Below, piece after piece: positions 32,685-41,744 of a DNA stretch of 60,083 bases. The notes under the pieces were generated by a model. The model was not told the origin of the DNA. It worked only from the letters and a program-made list of their open reading frames with translations, and did no database searches. Made by a program: the position numbers and the translations under genes. Within the stretch, counting starts at the first letter, position 1; each line of letters opens with the position of its first letter. Origin of the DNA: CAYMJM01 sp964391325. Lineage in GTDB: Bacteria; Patescibacteriota; Dojkabacteria; B142; JAFGMG01. The stretch covers positions 1 through 60,083 of the forward strand of contig CAYMJM010000004.1 in NCBI GenBank assembly GCA_964391325.1. The letters are read 5' to 3'.

Positions 32685-33904
32685 CTTTGCCCCCTCGTCC
32701 CTATTTCAACCTCAATTTCTATTCTTTCTTCATTTCGTAGTATATTGAGCTCTACCTCTTCTCCTATTTTAGTTTCTTGGATATATTGAGTTAAAGACTT
32801 ATCCGAGAAGTCAGAGCCATTGTAACCTATGATAAAATCTCCTGCTCTTACTCCCGCCGTAGCAGCAGGGCTTCCGGCCACTACATCAATAATCTGCGCT
32901 GCCACTATTGACTGCCTATCCATAAAAATCATTCTAGTTCTATACTCTACTCCTAAGTATGGCATTCTGAATTCTCCAAATTCTTTTAGCTCTGATAGTC
33001 TATCCTTGATCCTATTTATAGGCAAAGCAAAGGACAAATTATCAGCTCCCCCGACCGTGGCAAAGTTTACTCCTACTACCTGTCCATTAATATTAATAAG
33101 TGGACCACCCGAGTTGCCAGGGTTAATAGCGGCATCTGTCTGGATAACATCCTCAAATGTATCCACAGTGCTATTGAAAAAACCTCCGCTGCTTAATTGT
33201 ACAGTTCTATTAAGCCCGCTAATAATGCCTTTTGTGACTGTTCCTGACAATTCACCTAAAGGATTTCCTATAGCAATAACTGTTTCTCCAACCTGAAGAC
33301 TGGAACTATCACCTAAAGTCAAAGGTCTTATTCTAGAAGGATCTTCGACCTCTAGTATCGCTATATCATTGCCTGTATCTCTATAAATATTTATAACACT
33401 GATGATATCTTGCTCCTCATTGTTAACCTGTACGAAATAATCAACATTCAGACGCGAAACAACATGCTGATTGGTTACTATATAGCCATCATCTATAACG
33501 AAACCAGTACCTAAAATACCTCCTTCAGAAACCATACTGCTTTCAATCCCAATACCAACAACACTGGGTTGCGTTATTTGAACAATAGCAGTTATTCTAT
33601 CTTCAGGGTTATCAGATTCCAGCAGATTCTTGATTTCTTCACTCAGTTCGCCATTATTCTGTTCTATAAGAACGTCTTTTTGGCAATTTGCTTTATCCCA
33701 GATATAAGAGTCTTCGATCACGACATCGCATATCCATTGTTTTGTATACCCAGTCATACTTAAAACACCCAATGCTATCAATAAAGCTAACAATATAACA
33801 AGTATAAAGCTACAACACGCCAAAAAGCCTCTCAGTTTAGATCTACGACGTGGTTGGATATTAGTCTCTGAAGTATTTTGTTCTTCTTCTGTCATAGCAA
33901 GCAT
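32681..33904 (-). CDS. htrA: HtrA/DegP-like serine protease with one PDZ domain
   Basis: 407 residues. A short cytoplasmic tail (RRRSKLRG) and one membrane helix (about 30-50) anchor the trypsin-like domain outside. The catalytic triad is visible: His in GYIVTNQHVV, Asp in GNDIAILEV, and Ser in NPGNSGGPLINI. A C-terminal PDZ domain (about 310-400, with AGVRAGDFIIGYNG) follows. It degrades or refolds damaged extracytoplasmic proteins. Membrane-bound HtrA of this layout is typical of Gram-positive-type envelopes. It follows the Ctp peptidase by 62 bases. Confidence 0.95.
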   Translation of the reverse strand: MLAMTEEEQNTSETNIQPRRRSKLRGFLACCSFILVILLALLIALGVLSMTGYTKQWICDVVIEDSYIWDKANCQKDVLIEQNNGELSEEIKNLLESDNPEDRITAIVQITQPSVVGIGIESSMVSEGGILGTGFVIDDGYIVTNQHVVSRLNVDYFVQVNNEEQDIISVINIYRDTGNDIAILEVEDPSRIRPLTLGDSSSLQVGETVIAIGNPLGELSGTVTKGIISGLNRTVQLSSGGFFNSTVDTFEDVIQTDAAINPGNSGGPLININGQVVGVNFATVGGADNLSFALPINRIKDRLSELKEFGEFRMPYLGVEYRTRMIFMDRQSIVAAQIIDVVAGSPAATAGVRAGDFIIGYNGSDFSDKSLTQYIQETKIGEEVELNILRNEERIEIEVEIGTRGQS

Positions 33905-33966
33905 TTAAAAAGTAGTTGATTCATATCGTAGCATAAACGTCAATATCCCCTCAACAGCACGCTATT

Positions 33967-35199
33967 TCAGTCTAACTCTTTCTTAGCTCTATTAAGCTGC
34001 GGATCTTCCCTTGCATTGTAATCCTCAGTAGTTAGCTCAACTTCGATATCGGGATGTATAGGATCTTCTCTGGAAATATTCCGACCACTAGGCAGAACCC
34101 ACTGTTGAAATACTACATGTAAGGTCCCACCATTGGATAGCTGAACAATTCGCTGCTCTACACCTTTTCCAACTGTAGGCATACCAATGACTTCTCCTCT
34201 ATTGTTATCCTGTATAGCTCCGGCAAATATTTCAGAAGCGGAAGCACTGCCCTCATTTATAAGCACCACAAGTTTGTGCTCTTGAAACTCTCCATCTCGG
34301 TTCGTTTTTCTTTCTGTGATATTACCGGTCTTATCCCGCTCAGACATCACTAGTGTACCTTTAGGCAAAAACTCACCTAAGACATATATTACTCCATCAA
34401 CATATCCTCCCGGATTATTCCTAACATCTACAATAACTTTTTCAGGATCTGCAACCTTAACCTGTTGTACTATTCTATCCCATTGGTCATAAAAGGCCTG
34501 TAAGCTATCTTCTGTGAATTGACTGATTTTGATCCTAACAGTTCCATCTCCTATATTTTCATAAGTTATACTATCTAAATCTATTTTCTGCCTTGAAATA
34601 GTAAAATCCAGAAAGCCATTTGCCCCATCCCTTGCTATTTTCAAATTTACTTCGGTGCCTGCTGGTCCTTTTATTACATCAGCCACCTCATAAGCTGTTT
34701 GGCCTTTCATATCTTCTCCATTTACCTCCACAATGACATCTCCCGGTCTTAAACCTGCCGCTTGAGCTGGATATCCTTCAATCGGAGTTTCTATTTCTGT
34801 ATACTCTCCAGTATATCTAAGAGTTGTTCCAATGCCTTCAAACTCACCAGCATTCGCCTGTAAATAATCTTCAGTTTCTGTCTTGGTCAAATATGAGGTA
34901 TACGGATCATCCAGAGACTCTACCAACCCTCTTACCGCTCCATCTATCAGGCTTTGACCGTCAAGACCGTTTTTAATGTAAGTTGATTCTAATTTATTCC
35001 AGACCTCCCAAAGAATATTTACATCAACGTTTTGATAAGTTCCTTTAATATCGCCAGTCAACTTGTAGTCTGCTTGCTGCTGTCTTTGATTTTCCAAATC
35101 AATTTTCCCTAATCTGAAACCAACCAGAAATACCAATACACCCACAATAATTAGAAGAATGTATGAGGCAAAATTTTTTCTGTTATTTGAATTATTCAT
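33967..35199 (-). CDS. ctpA: C-terminal processing peptidase (S41 family, Ctp)
   Basis: 410 residues. An N-terminal membrane helix (about 10-28) is followed by a helical cap with YTSYLTKTE, a PDZ domain (about 110-190, with AAGLRPGDVIVEVNGEDM), and the S41 catalytic domain. The catalytic Ser is in NEGSASASEIFAGA and the Lys is in PTVGKGVEQRIVQLS. It trims C-termini of secreted or membrane proteins. It is 3 bases after the unknown 578-residue gene and just upstream of the HtrA-like gene, forming an extracytoplasmic protease pair. Confidence 0.95.
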   Translation of the reverse strand: MNNSNNRKNFASYILLIIVGVLVFLVGFRLGKIDLENQRQQQADYKLTGDIKGTYQNVDVNILWEVWNKLESTYIKNGLDGQSLIDGAVRGLVESLDDPYTSYLTKTETEDYLQANAGEFEGIGTTLRYTGEYTEIETPIEGYPAQAAGLRPGDVIVEVNGEDMKGQTAYEVADVIKGPAGTEVNLKIARDGANGFLDFTISRQKIDLDSITYENIGDGTVRIKISQFTEDSLQAFYDQWDRIVQQVKVADPEKVIVDVRNNPGGYVDGVIYVLGEFLPKGTLVMSERDKTGNITERKTNRDGEFQEHKLVVLINEGSASASEIFAGAIQDNNRGEVIGMPTVGKGVEQRIVQLSNGGTLHVVFQQWVLPSGRNISREDPIHPDIEVELTTEDYNAREDPQLNRAKKELD

Positions 35200-35202
35200 T
35201 AT

Positions 35203-36939
35203 CTACAATAAATTTATCAGTTTAACTTTATTAAAATTTGGGGACCTGATTTTCATATCCCCTCCGTCAATGGAAATTATTCTAACATACTCACCCCATC
35301 TTTGATTATCTATAACCCGGATTTTGTTTCCTACTTTATATTTAGAGTCACTAATCGACACAAAATTTTCGAAAAATGTATGAGTATTACTCTTTATTCC
35401 AAGAGTAACTATCTGTTTGTCTCCATCTATAAATAGCGGTTCATTATCCAGAAAATCAAAAACAAATCTACTATTATCGATTTCTATATCTATCCCATCC
35501 AAAATAACTATGCTACAGAACTTATGCCTTCCCTGTCGAATTACCTGCCAAAATAAATTGGTGTCTATGCTTCTGCAAATGATTGTTTCCGCGCCCATTT
35601 GTATAAATTTGCTATATGTCTCTAGATTTAAGTCTGATACGTACTTTATATTTTTATTTAAGTATCCAGCAAAGCTTCTTCCTAGAATCAACCTTGGACG
35701 AAACACCACAGCAGACTTAACTTTAACGCTTTTATAAGTTCTTTCCCTGGAAGGATAAATAAAAATATATCCATCTTTGATATATTTAAATGAAACATAC
35801 CCTTCTTTATGGGCATGATATTCATGAGTATTCAACCCTAGAGTACTTGAAGACTGAGCAAGCACCTGTCCTACTTCAACAAACTCTCCCTCTATGGTCT
35901 GCGGATCTATATTGTCAATATCTTTCTTTCGCAGCTCAATACCATATTTCGCATCCTCTTGAATAGTAAAACTTCCAGGTATATTTACATAGCTCATCAT
36001 AAAATCCTCTCTTGGTAGATAATCAATTTCGTCTATGCTAAGAGGATCCTTGATATCTCCCTTGCCCACCAGAAGATTTCTTATCCTTGCGCCGGTATAG
36101 GAACCTAAATAAGTCTGGCTTTCTTTCAAAGGTACAACGTTAACTTTATTTTCGTCTAGATATACTGTACCTTTCTGACCAACTTGTATTTTAGAGCTAG
36201 AATTCTTTCCTGTATATAAGAAATGAGGCGTAAAAAATGATTTATGTATCATTTTTAGTGTTGAATCTATCGGAGGGTCTGCTAATAAAGCTTCCAAGAT
36301 GGCTGTTTTATCAATGAAGATGGGTTGATTGATATAGCCACGTCTAATTAAAATCTCCAGTAAGGAATTACTGCTATTTGTCCAAACATATTCTCCCTGC
36401 AAAATTATAAGGTCCGTTTGCACTCCTTTTAGCTTGTCCAAAAGCTTGTTGAAAAGGGACTTGACATATAAATCTATATAATCTGGGTTACTCTCTACTA
36501 AAGGGTCAAAAAAATAGTTATTTAAATTGCCATTAAATTTTTCATCAATTTGCAAAAATGTAGACTCGGAACGGATATAGTTTTCCTGTATAACATTGCA
36601 GACCACTCTATCAAAGCTGATATTGATACTCAGTATACACTTTACACCAAACACCTCTGCTAAGATTTCCGCACTAACTCTATTTATCCCAAAATCTCTA
36701 GTTATATGCTCTCTGTGTGTTTTTGGGCTATAGTCTAAGTCTGAAGAAAACAGCAGATAATCCTCAAGTGTGGATTCCAAATAACTACTAAAGTCGGTGG
36801 CATTGAACCTTGAAGTTCTCACAACAGAACAGGAGCCCAATTGTAAAGCTCCTGTTTCGTTCTGCACTAAGTCTGTAAAATTTGAGAAAAACTTTCCTTT
36901 TGCAACAAAAGTCATTGTTTTCTCATTAGGCAGTTTCAC
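35203..36939 (-). CDS. Unrecognised 578-residue protein in a ribosomal-protein/protease operon
   Basis: I do not recognise a family. There is no signal peptide or clear membrane helix, so it is probably cytoplasmic. The N-terminal third has alternating strands and helices (GKFFSNFTDLVQ, VKCILSINISFDRVVCNV), and LIILQGEYVWTN near 180 hints at an ATPase-like or ASKHA-like fold. At about 355-390 the segment GEFVEVGQVLAQSS then HAHKEGYVSFKY looks like a barrel-sandwich hybrid (biotinyl/lipoyl-like) domain. The last 50 residues (KYKVGNKIRVIDNQRWGEYVRI) resemble an SH3/KOW barrel. It sits 3 bases after rpsR and 3 bases before ctp, so it is cotranscribed with bS6-SSB-bS18. Confidence 0.75.
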   Translation of the reverse strand: MKLPNEKTMTFVAKGKFFSNFTDLVQNETGALQLGSCSVVRTSRFNATDFSSYLESTLEDYLLFSSDLDYSPKTHREHITRDFGINRVSAEILAEVFGVKCILSINISFDRVVCNVIQENYIRSESTFLQIDEKFNGNLNNYFFDPLVESNPDYIDLYVKSLFNKLLDKLKGVQTDLIILQGEYVWTNSSNSLLEILIRRGYINQPIFIDKTAILEALLADPPIDSTLKMIHKSFFTPHFLYTGKNSSSKIQVGQKGTVYLDENKVNVVPLKESQTYLGSYTGARIRNLLVGKGDIKDPLSIDEIDYLPREDFMMSYVNIPGSFTIQEDAKYGIELRKKDIDNIDPQTIEGEFVEVGQVLAQSSSTLGLNTHEYHAHKEGYVSFKYIKDGYIFIYPSRERTYKSVKVKSAVVFRPRLILGRSFAGYLNKNIKYVSDLNLETYSKFIQMGAETIICRSIDTNLFWQVIRQGRHKFCSIVILDGIDIEIDNSRFVFDFLDNEPLFIDGDKQIVTLGIKSNTHTFFENFVSISDSKYKVGNKIRVIDNQRWGEYVRIISIDGGDMKIRSPNFNKVKLINLL

Positions 36940-36942
36940 TCT

Positions 36943-37194
36943 TTATACATATTCACTAAAAGGTAGTAGAGCCATATACCTAGCTCTCTTAATTTCCCTT
37001 GCCAATTTTCTTTGGCACTTGGGGGATACACCAGTTTTTTCAGGACTTAGTATCCTCCCGCGTGTTGTAATAAACTTTTTCAGCTTATACACATCTTTGT
37101 AAGAAATTTTGCTAGGGTCCTTATCAAAAGGGCAAGATAGGTTCTGTGGCTTACCTTTGTACCTATTATTCTTTTTTTTCTTCTTTCCAGCCAT
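36943..37194 (-). CDS. rpsR: 30S ribosomal protein bS18
   Basis: 83 residues, with a Lys-rich start (MAGKKKKKNNRYKGK). The family core is visible: YKDVYKLKKFITTRGRILS, then TGVSPKCQRKLAREIKRARY and MALLPF. It binds the platform of the small subunit beside bS6. The usual rpsF-ssb-rpsR order is present, but rplI (bL9), which commonly follows, is not; the next gene encodes the unknown 578-residue protein. Confidence 0.97.
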   Translation of the reverse strand: MAGKKKKKNNRYKGKPQNLSCPFDKDPSKISYKDVYKLKKFITTRGRILSPEKTGVSPKCQRKLAREIKRARYMALLPFSEYV

Positions 37195-37224
37195 AATTAA
37201 GTCAGCAAATTTACAATAAATTAA

Positions 37225-37707
37225 TTAAAACAGTTCATCGTCATCATCGTCTTGCTCGTCTTTATCTTCTCCGCTGTCCTCTGAATTTTCTTTTTGATCC
37301 TCTACGTTTTCGTTTTCAGTGTTACTTTCTTCTGCTCTAGCAGCCTCGATTCCGACTCCTTGTTTATCTTTATTATCAAGAAGCTTCATATCATCTATTT
37401 TTACTTCTGTTCTGTAATGCCTTGTTCCATTATCATCGTCCCATACTCTTGTTCTCAGTTCCCCTTCTACATACACCAACATTCCAGTCGCTAAAATTTG
37501 AGCACAGATTTCAGCTAATTTGTTCCAAGCAACAATATTATGAAATTCTGTTCTTTCTTGTAAGTTATTTTCTGAATCCTTCCAAGTGGTGTTGGTTGCA
37601 ATACCAAAGGTACATACAGTAGATCCAGATGATGTTGACTTTAATACAGGATCTCTTGTCAAGTTCCCGATCAACATTACTTTATTTAAAGATCTTGATG
37701 TTGACAT
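37225..37707 (-). CDS. ssb: Single-stranded DNA-binding protein
   Basis: 160 residues. An OB-fold covers about 1-110: NKVMLIGNLTRDPVL, CTFGIATNTTWK, TEFHNIVAWNKLAEIC, and GMLVYVEGELRTR. An acidic disordered tail rich in Asp/Glu ends DDDDELF, similar to the DDDIPF tip that recruits partner proteins. It coats single-stranded DNA in replication and repair. It lies between rpsF and rpsR as in many bacteria. Confidence 0.97.
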   Translation of the reverse strand: MSTSRSLNKVMLIGNLTRDPVLKSTSSGSTVCTFGIATNTTWKDSENNLQERTEFHNIVAWNKLAEICAQILATGMLVYVEGELRTRVWDDDNGTRHYRTEVKIDDMKLLDNKDKQGVGIEAARAEESNTENENVEDQKENSEDSGEDKDEQDDDDDELF

Positions 37708-37740
37708 AACCTTTTATTAATAAATAAACCTAAAAATATT

Positions 37741-38037
37741 TTATATATTATCCCGTTTGATTAAAAGATACCTTAAAACATCACTTTCCAACTTCAGGTC
37801 GTGTTCGAACTCTTTCACTTTATCCGTATCAAGGTTTAGATCTAAAACTACATAATAGCCTTCTTCGTGAGATTTAATTTTGTAAGCTAAATGCCTTTTA
37901 CCCCAAACATCGGTTTCATTGATCTTACCTCCAGCTTGCTTTACTAGTTTCTCAATTTTTTTGAGAACTTTGGATTTAATATCTTCCGGTAAAAGTGGCT
38001 TTATGATAACCATCAATTCATAATTCATATCTACCAT
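37741..38037 (-). CDS. rpsF: 30S ribosomal protein bS6
   Basis: 98 residues. The start MNYELMVIIKPLLPED and the central GKRHLAYKIKSHEEGYYVV are typical of bS6, which pairs with bS18 on the small-subunit platform. A second in-frame ATG at 38028 gives MNYEL directly and may be the true start. No Shine-Dalgarno precedes either. Confidence 0.96.
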   Translation of the reverse strand: MVDMNYELMVIIKPLLPEDIKSKVLKKIEKLVKQAGGKINETDVWGKRHLAYKIKSHEEGYYVVLDLNLDTDKVKEFEHDLKLESDVLRYLLIKRDNI

Positions 38038-38098
38038 ACAATAAATTAAATAGACTGAGTGATAATAACATAATCAAAAGGTAGCCGCAACTATTGAA

Positions 38099-39166
38099 TT
38101 AACTGCCATGTTTGAAAATTATTATATCTCCATTCTGAACTATGTATTCTCGCCCCTCTAATCTTACTTTCCCTGCTTCCCTGGTTCCTTCCCATCCTTT
38201 GTAATACATAAAATCCTCGTAATTGACAACATCAGCTGCAATAAACTTCTCTTCAAAGTCCGAATGAATCACTCCCGCAGCTTCAGATGCATCATCTCCT
38301 TTGTAAATAGTCCAAGCACGAACTTCTTTTTCTCCCGCTGTAAAAAAAGAAGTCAGGCCTAAATACTCATAGGCTATTTGAATCAACCTTTCTAAATCTA
38401 TTGAATTAACACCTAATTCAAGAATATACTCCTTTCTCTCTTCTTCACTCAAACTCAGCAACTCTTCCTCCAATTTCAAGTCAATTGAAAGATATTCCCG
38501 TCCTTTTAAGTAATTGCTCAACTCTGGACTTACAGCTCTATTAGTATTTATCAAATAAATAATCTTTTTATCAGTCAATAAGGAAAGTGCTTTACGACGA
38601 GCAGGAAAGTCTTTATTCCAATCAAAGCGCATCGCAAGCTTCTGTGCTTCAAGATGCGTTTTTAATTCAATTAGTATATCCAGCCATTTTTTCTCTTTTT
38701 CGTCTGTCCGGGAGGCCTTGTTTTGCTTATTTATCGCACCTATCACTGTATCAATGTCTTTGAAGATCAGCTCCATTTCAATAGTCTCAATATCTGAGAC
38801 AGGGTCGACCTTATTGCTTACATGGGTTATGTTTGGATTATCAAAATCTCTTACAACCTCCACTATTAAGGAGACTTCCCTAATATTAGCTAAAAACTGA
38901 TTACCTAAACCTTCGCCTTTATGAGCTCCTGCTACAAGTCCGGCAATATCTACAAACTCTACTACAGCAGGTATTATTTGCTTAGGTTTTACTATTGCAG
39001 CTATCCTATCCAACCTCTCATCTTTTACCCTTACTATACCTACATTTGGGTCAATAGTACAAAAAGGGTAATTTTGTGCAGCCACTTGTGATTTTGTTAG
39101 TAAATTGAACAAAGTCGACTTTCCCACATTCGGTAAGCCAACTATTCCTACTTGCAGATTCGCCAT
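38099..39166 (-). CDS. ychF: Redox-regulated ribosome-associated ATPase YchF (OLA1 family)
   Basis: 355 residues, full length. The P-loop is GLPNVGKSTLFN, and FVDIAGLVAGAHKGEGLGNQ is the switch/G3 region. The C-terminal TGS domain includes TSFFTAGEKEVRAWTI and ends FKHGS-like (IIIFKHGS). YchF hydrolyses ATP preferentially and binds ribosomes; it is implicated in translation initiation control and stress responses. It is 61 bases upstream of rpsF on the same strand. Confidence 0.96.
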   Translation of the reverse strand: MANLQVGIVGLPNVGKSTLFNLLTKSQVAAQNYPFCTIDPNVGIVRVKDERLDRIAAIVKPKQIIPAVVEFVDIAGLVAGAHKGEGLGNQFLANIREVSLIVEVVRDFDNPNITHVSNKVDPVSDIETIEMELIFKDIDTVIGAINKQNKASRTDEKEKKWLDILIELKTHLEAQKLAMRFDWNKDFPARRKALSLLTDKKIIYLINTNRAVSPELSNYLKGREYLSIDLKLEEELLSLSEEERKEYILELGVNSIDLERLIQIAYEYLGLTSFFTAGEKEVRAWTIYKGDDASEAAGVIHSDFEEKFIAADVVNYEDFMYYKGWEGTREAGKVRLEGREYIVQNGDIIIFKHGS

Positions 39167-39249
39167 AACTAATCAAATTGATCCAATTAAGAATTATAAC
39201 ATATAGATATAGCTCAAAAATCTTGAAATTAATTATACGTTTTTGTTAT

Positions 39250-40755
39250 CTATTCAGCCCAGCCAAAAATTTCTTCCTGATCTATGACTTTTCTTCCTAA
39301 TGCAAGCCTTACATCAGATGTAGCATATAAGGTAACTAGAGTCTCTCCAGCCTGCACTTGCTGTCCCTGCTTTACATGGAAATAGAGACCGGCTTCTTTA
39401 ATACGAGGGTTGCCTAAGGCTTTAGCAACTTCAAAAATTTTTTGATTATTCACGCTATCTAGTATGCCAGATTTTTTAGATTTAAACTCATATGTGATTC
39501 CACCAAGCTCAAGGCTACTGGATCCGACCTCAGGATCTCCACCCTGTGCTTTAATAATTTGCCTCAACTTGATCTCAGCCTTCCCTGATAATAGCGTCTC
39601 TTGAGCTAACTTGAACCCCTGTCCCTCAGCAGCCTTCCCTAGAAGTTCTAATAAATCTCCAGCCATAGCAACAGCATCATGCTCTAACTGCAAGGATCTA
39701 TCTTCTACCTGTTCATAAACTTTTAAGAATTCCTTACACTCAAGGCTTGGACCGACAGCATTTCCATCAAGCCACTTAATATCTCTTCTGTGTACTCTTA
39801 CATTAATCCCAAATTTTGCACCAATGCTTTCAAACATAGTCTTTACCTCATCAAAATGCTCAACATCTATCTTAGCTCCCTTTCCTACAGGCACATCAAA
39901 AATTACATGATTAACTCCTTGGGCTATTTTTTTAGCTAAGATACTGGACACAAACTTGTCTATAGACTCGATTCCAAGGAATTTCTGAATTTTTATGATA
40001 GCATCATCGGCAGGTGCTAAATCAAGTCCCCCCCCCCAGACCATAAAAGCGCCAATCTCATCTATCATCTGCTCGAGTTGTCTTCTTTCGAAAGTCATAG
40101 GCATTATAACCTCTAACATGTCTGTGGTAGCACTCGCACTTGTAACGGCTCGTGTTGATGTATTAGGCACTATAGTGTCATTTGCCGCGATTATAGGTAC
40201 AATTAAAGGAGTAATCCCTTTTCCAGCAACTCCGCCTATTGAGTGCTTATCTGCCACTTGTCCCTTAAACTTCAACACATCTCCGGTCATAGCCAGAGCT
40301 TTAGTCATAAGCAAAATCTCCTCTCTGTTGAATCCAGGTGAATAACCACTAGCAATAAAAAATGATGTCAAGATATCACTTAGCCTACCGTTTGCAATAT
40401 CCCTCATTATAGAATAGAAATCCTGGTAGTTTAATTCCTCTCCCAATAACTTCTTCCTAATTGAAACCAGAGCCTCTGATTTATCCATCAAAGTAATGGT
40501 AACCACATCCTTCTCTTTCAAATCATACTTCTGCCATATATCCTGATATACTCCTATTTCTCCTTCTCCAATTAATGTCTGACTTGTATCAATAGTAACA
40601 ATCAGGGGATTTTCTAACCCATTCCAGGTGATTTCCACCCTATCCCCTGCATTGACACCAATACCATATTGTTGCGCATCAAACTCATTGATTAAGCAGA
40701 TCAATTCATCTCCAGAATTAATATCCAGTTTCTTTGCTGATAAATAGAATTTCAT
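39250..40755 (-). CDS. deoA: AMP phosphorylase (thymidine phosphorylase family)
   Basis: 501 residues. This matches AMP phosphorylases (about 500) and is longer than bacterial thymidine phosphorylase (about 440) because of an extra N-terminal domain of about 85 residues (LSAKKLDINSGDELICLIN). Family motifs are DKHSIGGVAGKGITPLIVPI and STRAVTSASATTDMLEVIMP. The enzyme splits NMPs, chiefly AMP, with phosphate into a base and ribose-1,5-bisphosphate. The next gene downstream, 18 bases away at 40774 on the upstream side of the transcript, is R15P isomerase, which uses this product. Together they feed RuBisCO in archaea and in several CPR lineages. Confidence 0.9.
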   Translation of the reverse strand: MKFYLSAKKLDINSGDELICLINEFDAQQYGIGVNAGDRVEITWNGLENPLIVTIDTSQTLIGEGEIGVYQDIWQKYDLKEKDVVTITLMDKSEALVSIRKKLLGEELNYQDFYSIMRDIANGRLSDILTSFFIASGYSPGFNREEILLMTKALAMTGDVLKFKGQVADKHSIGGVAGKGITPLIVPIIAANDTIVPNTSTRAVTSASATTDMLEVIMPMTFERRQLEQMIDEIGAFMVWGGGLDLAPADDAIIKIQKFLGIESIDKFVSSILAKKIAQGVNHVIFDVPVGKGAKIDVEHFDEVKTMFESIGAKFGINVRVHRRDIKWLDGNAVGPSLECKEFLKVYEQVEDRSLQLEHDAVAMAGDLLELLGKAAEGQGFKLAQETLLSGKAEIKLRQIIKAQGGDPEVGSSSLELGGITYEFKSKKSGILDSVNNQKIFEVAKALGNPRIKEAGLYFHVKQGQQVQAGETLVTLYATSDVRLALGRKVIDQEEIFGWAE

Positions 40756-40773
40756 AAATTCACTTCTAATAAA

Positions 40774-41679
40774 TTATATCCAAGGGTATATTTCCTTGGC
40801 TTTGCTCGTCAGCTCAGAAGCTTGTAATAATCCTGCCTCAGTGATATAGCCACTTACGAAATTAGAGGGAATTAGCTCAAATGAAGGATTTATAATCTTC
40901 AAACTATCAGGAGCTTCTGGCCATACTTCTTCTGCTGGCCTCATCTCTATAACTGGATCTTCAATCTGTCTGTGAAAATCCATCTTTAATAAGCTAGCTA
41001 ATACAAAAAACTTGTCCCTGTCTTCTTTAGCTGCTAATGCCAATTGATAGCTGCCCACTTTATTAATACACCTTCCGTCAGCGAGAACCTCATCAGCCCC
41101 AATTATAACAACCTCTATCGGGAGATACTTGTCTTCCACTATAAAGTAGGCACCCAGAGAGTCAACTATTTGTGTTACGTCTACTCCTACCTCTAACAGC
41201 TTTGCTGCCGTTTTTCTACCCTGAAATAGTGGTCTTGTCTCTGTGGCTATAACTTTTAAGCGCGGATTTACATTAAAAACTTCAATAATCGCGCTGTTTG
41301 CCGTTGAAGAGTGACAATGAGTAAATATAGTATTATATTGCATCAATACCTCAACTGCGTGTCGTTTTATACTTTGCTTGGATTGCTCGATAATATGCTT
41401 AAATTCTGCTATTCCAGCTCTTGCTTGCTCTATAGCGTTGTTATCTGATGCGTTTTTTAGTTTTTCTAATACATATCTAACAGCATTACGAGCTAAAGGC
41501 TCATTTTTCCTAGCAGTACTAAGCCTGACTCCAACTAATTCTATTTTCTCCAATACTCCAGGACCTCCCTGATCTACAGTCAATTGCATCCCCTCCAAAG
41601 TTGCAAGAGCTACATTAGTTGCTCCTTGTACATTTACAGCCTTAATGTCCGCATAAAGCTTATCTATTTGGTCTTGCAT
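40774..41679 (-). CDS. e2b2: Ribose-1,5-bisphosphate isomerase (eIF-2B-like family)
   Basis: 301 residues of the eIF2B-alpha/MtnA-like family. The catalytic Cys (THCHSSTANSAI) and Asp (IGADEVLADG) of R15P isomerases are both present, as is the following CINKVGSYQLALAAKE. The enzyme converts ribose-1,5-bisphosphate to ribulose-1,5-bisphosphate. Pairing with AMP phosphorylase (18 bases downstream) separates it from methylthioribose-1-phosphate isomerase or a true eIF2B subunit. The RuBisCO that would take the product is not in this window. Confidence 0.88.
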   Translation of the reverse strand: MQDQIDKLYADIKAVNVQGATNVALATLEGMQLTVDQGGPGVLEKIELVGVRLSTARKNEPLARNAVRYVLEKLKNASDNNAIEQARAGIAEFKHIIEQSKQSIKRHAVEVLMQYNTIFTHCHSSTANSAIIEVFNVNPRLKVIATETRPLFQGRKTAAKLLEVGVDVTQIVDSLGAYFIVEDKYLPIEVVIIGADEVLADGRCINKVGSYQLALAAKEDRDKFFVLASLLKMDFHRQIEDPVIEMRPAEEVWPEAPDSLKIINPSFELIPSNFVSGYITEAGLLQASELTSKAKEIYPWI

Positions 41680-41744
41680 TTTAATAAACTTAATACTTAA
41701 ATAGAGTGTAAATTAGTTTAAAGGTATTTGCTTAAAAACTCAAA

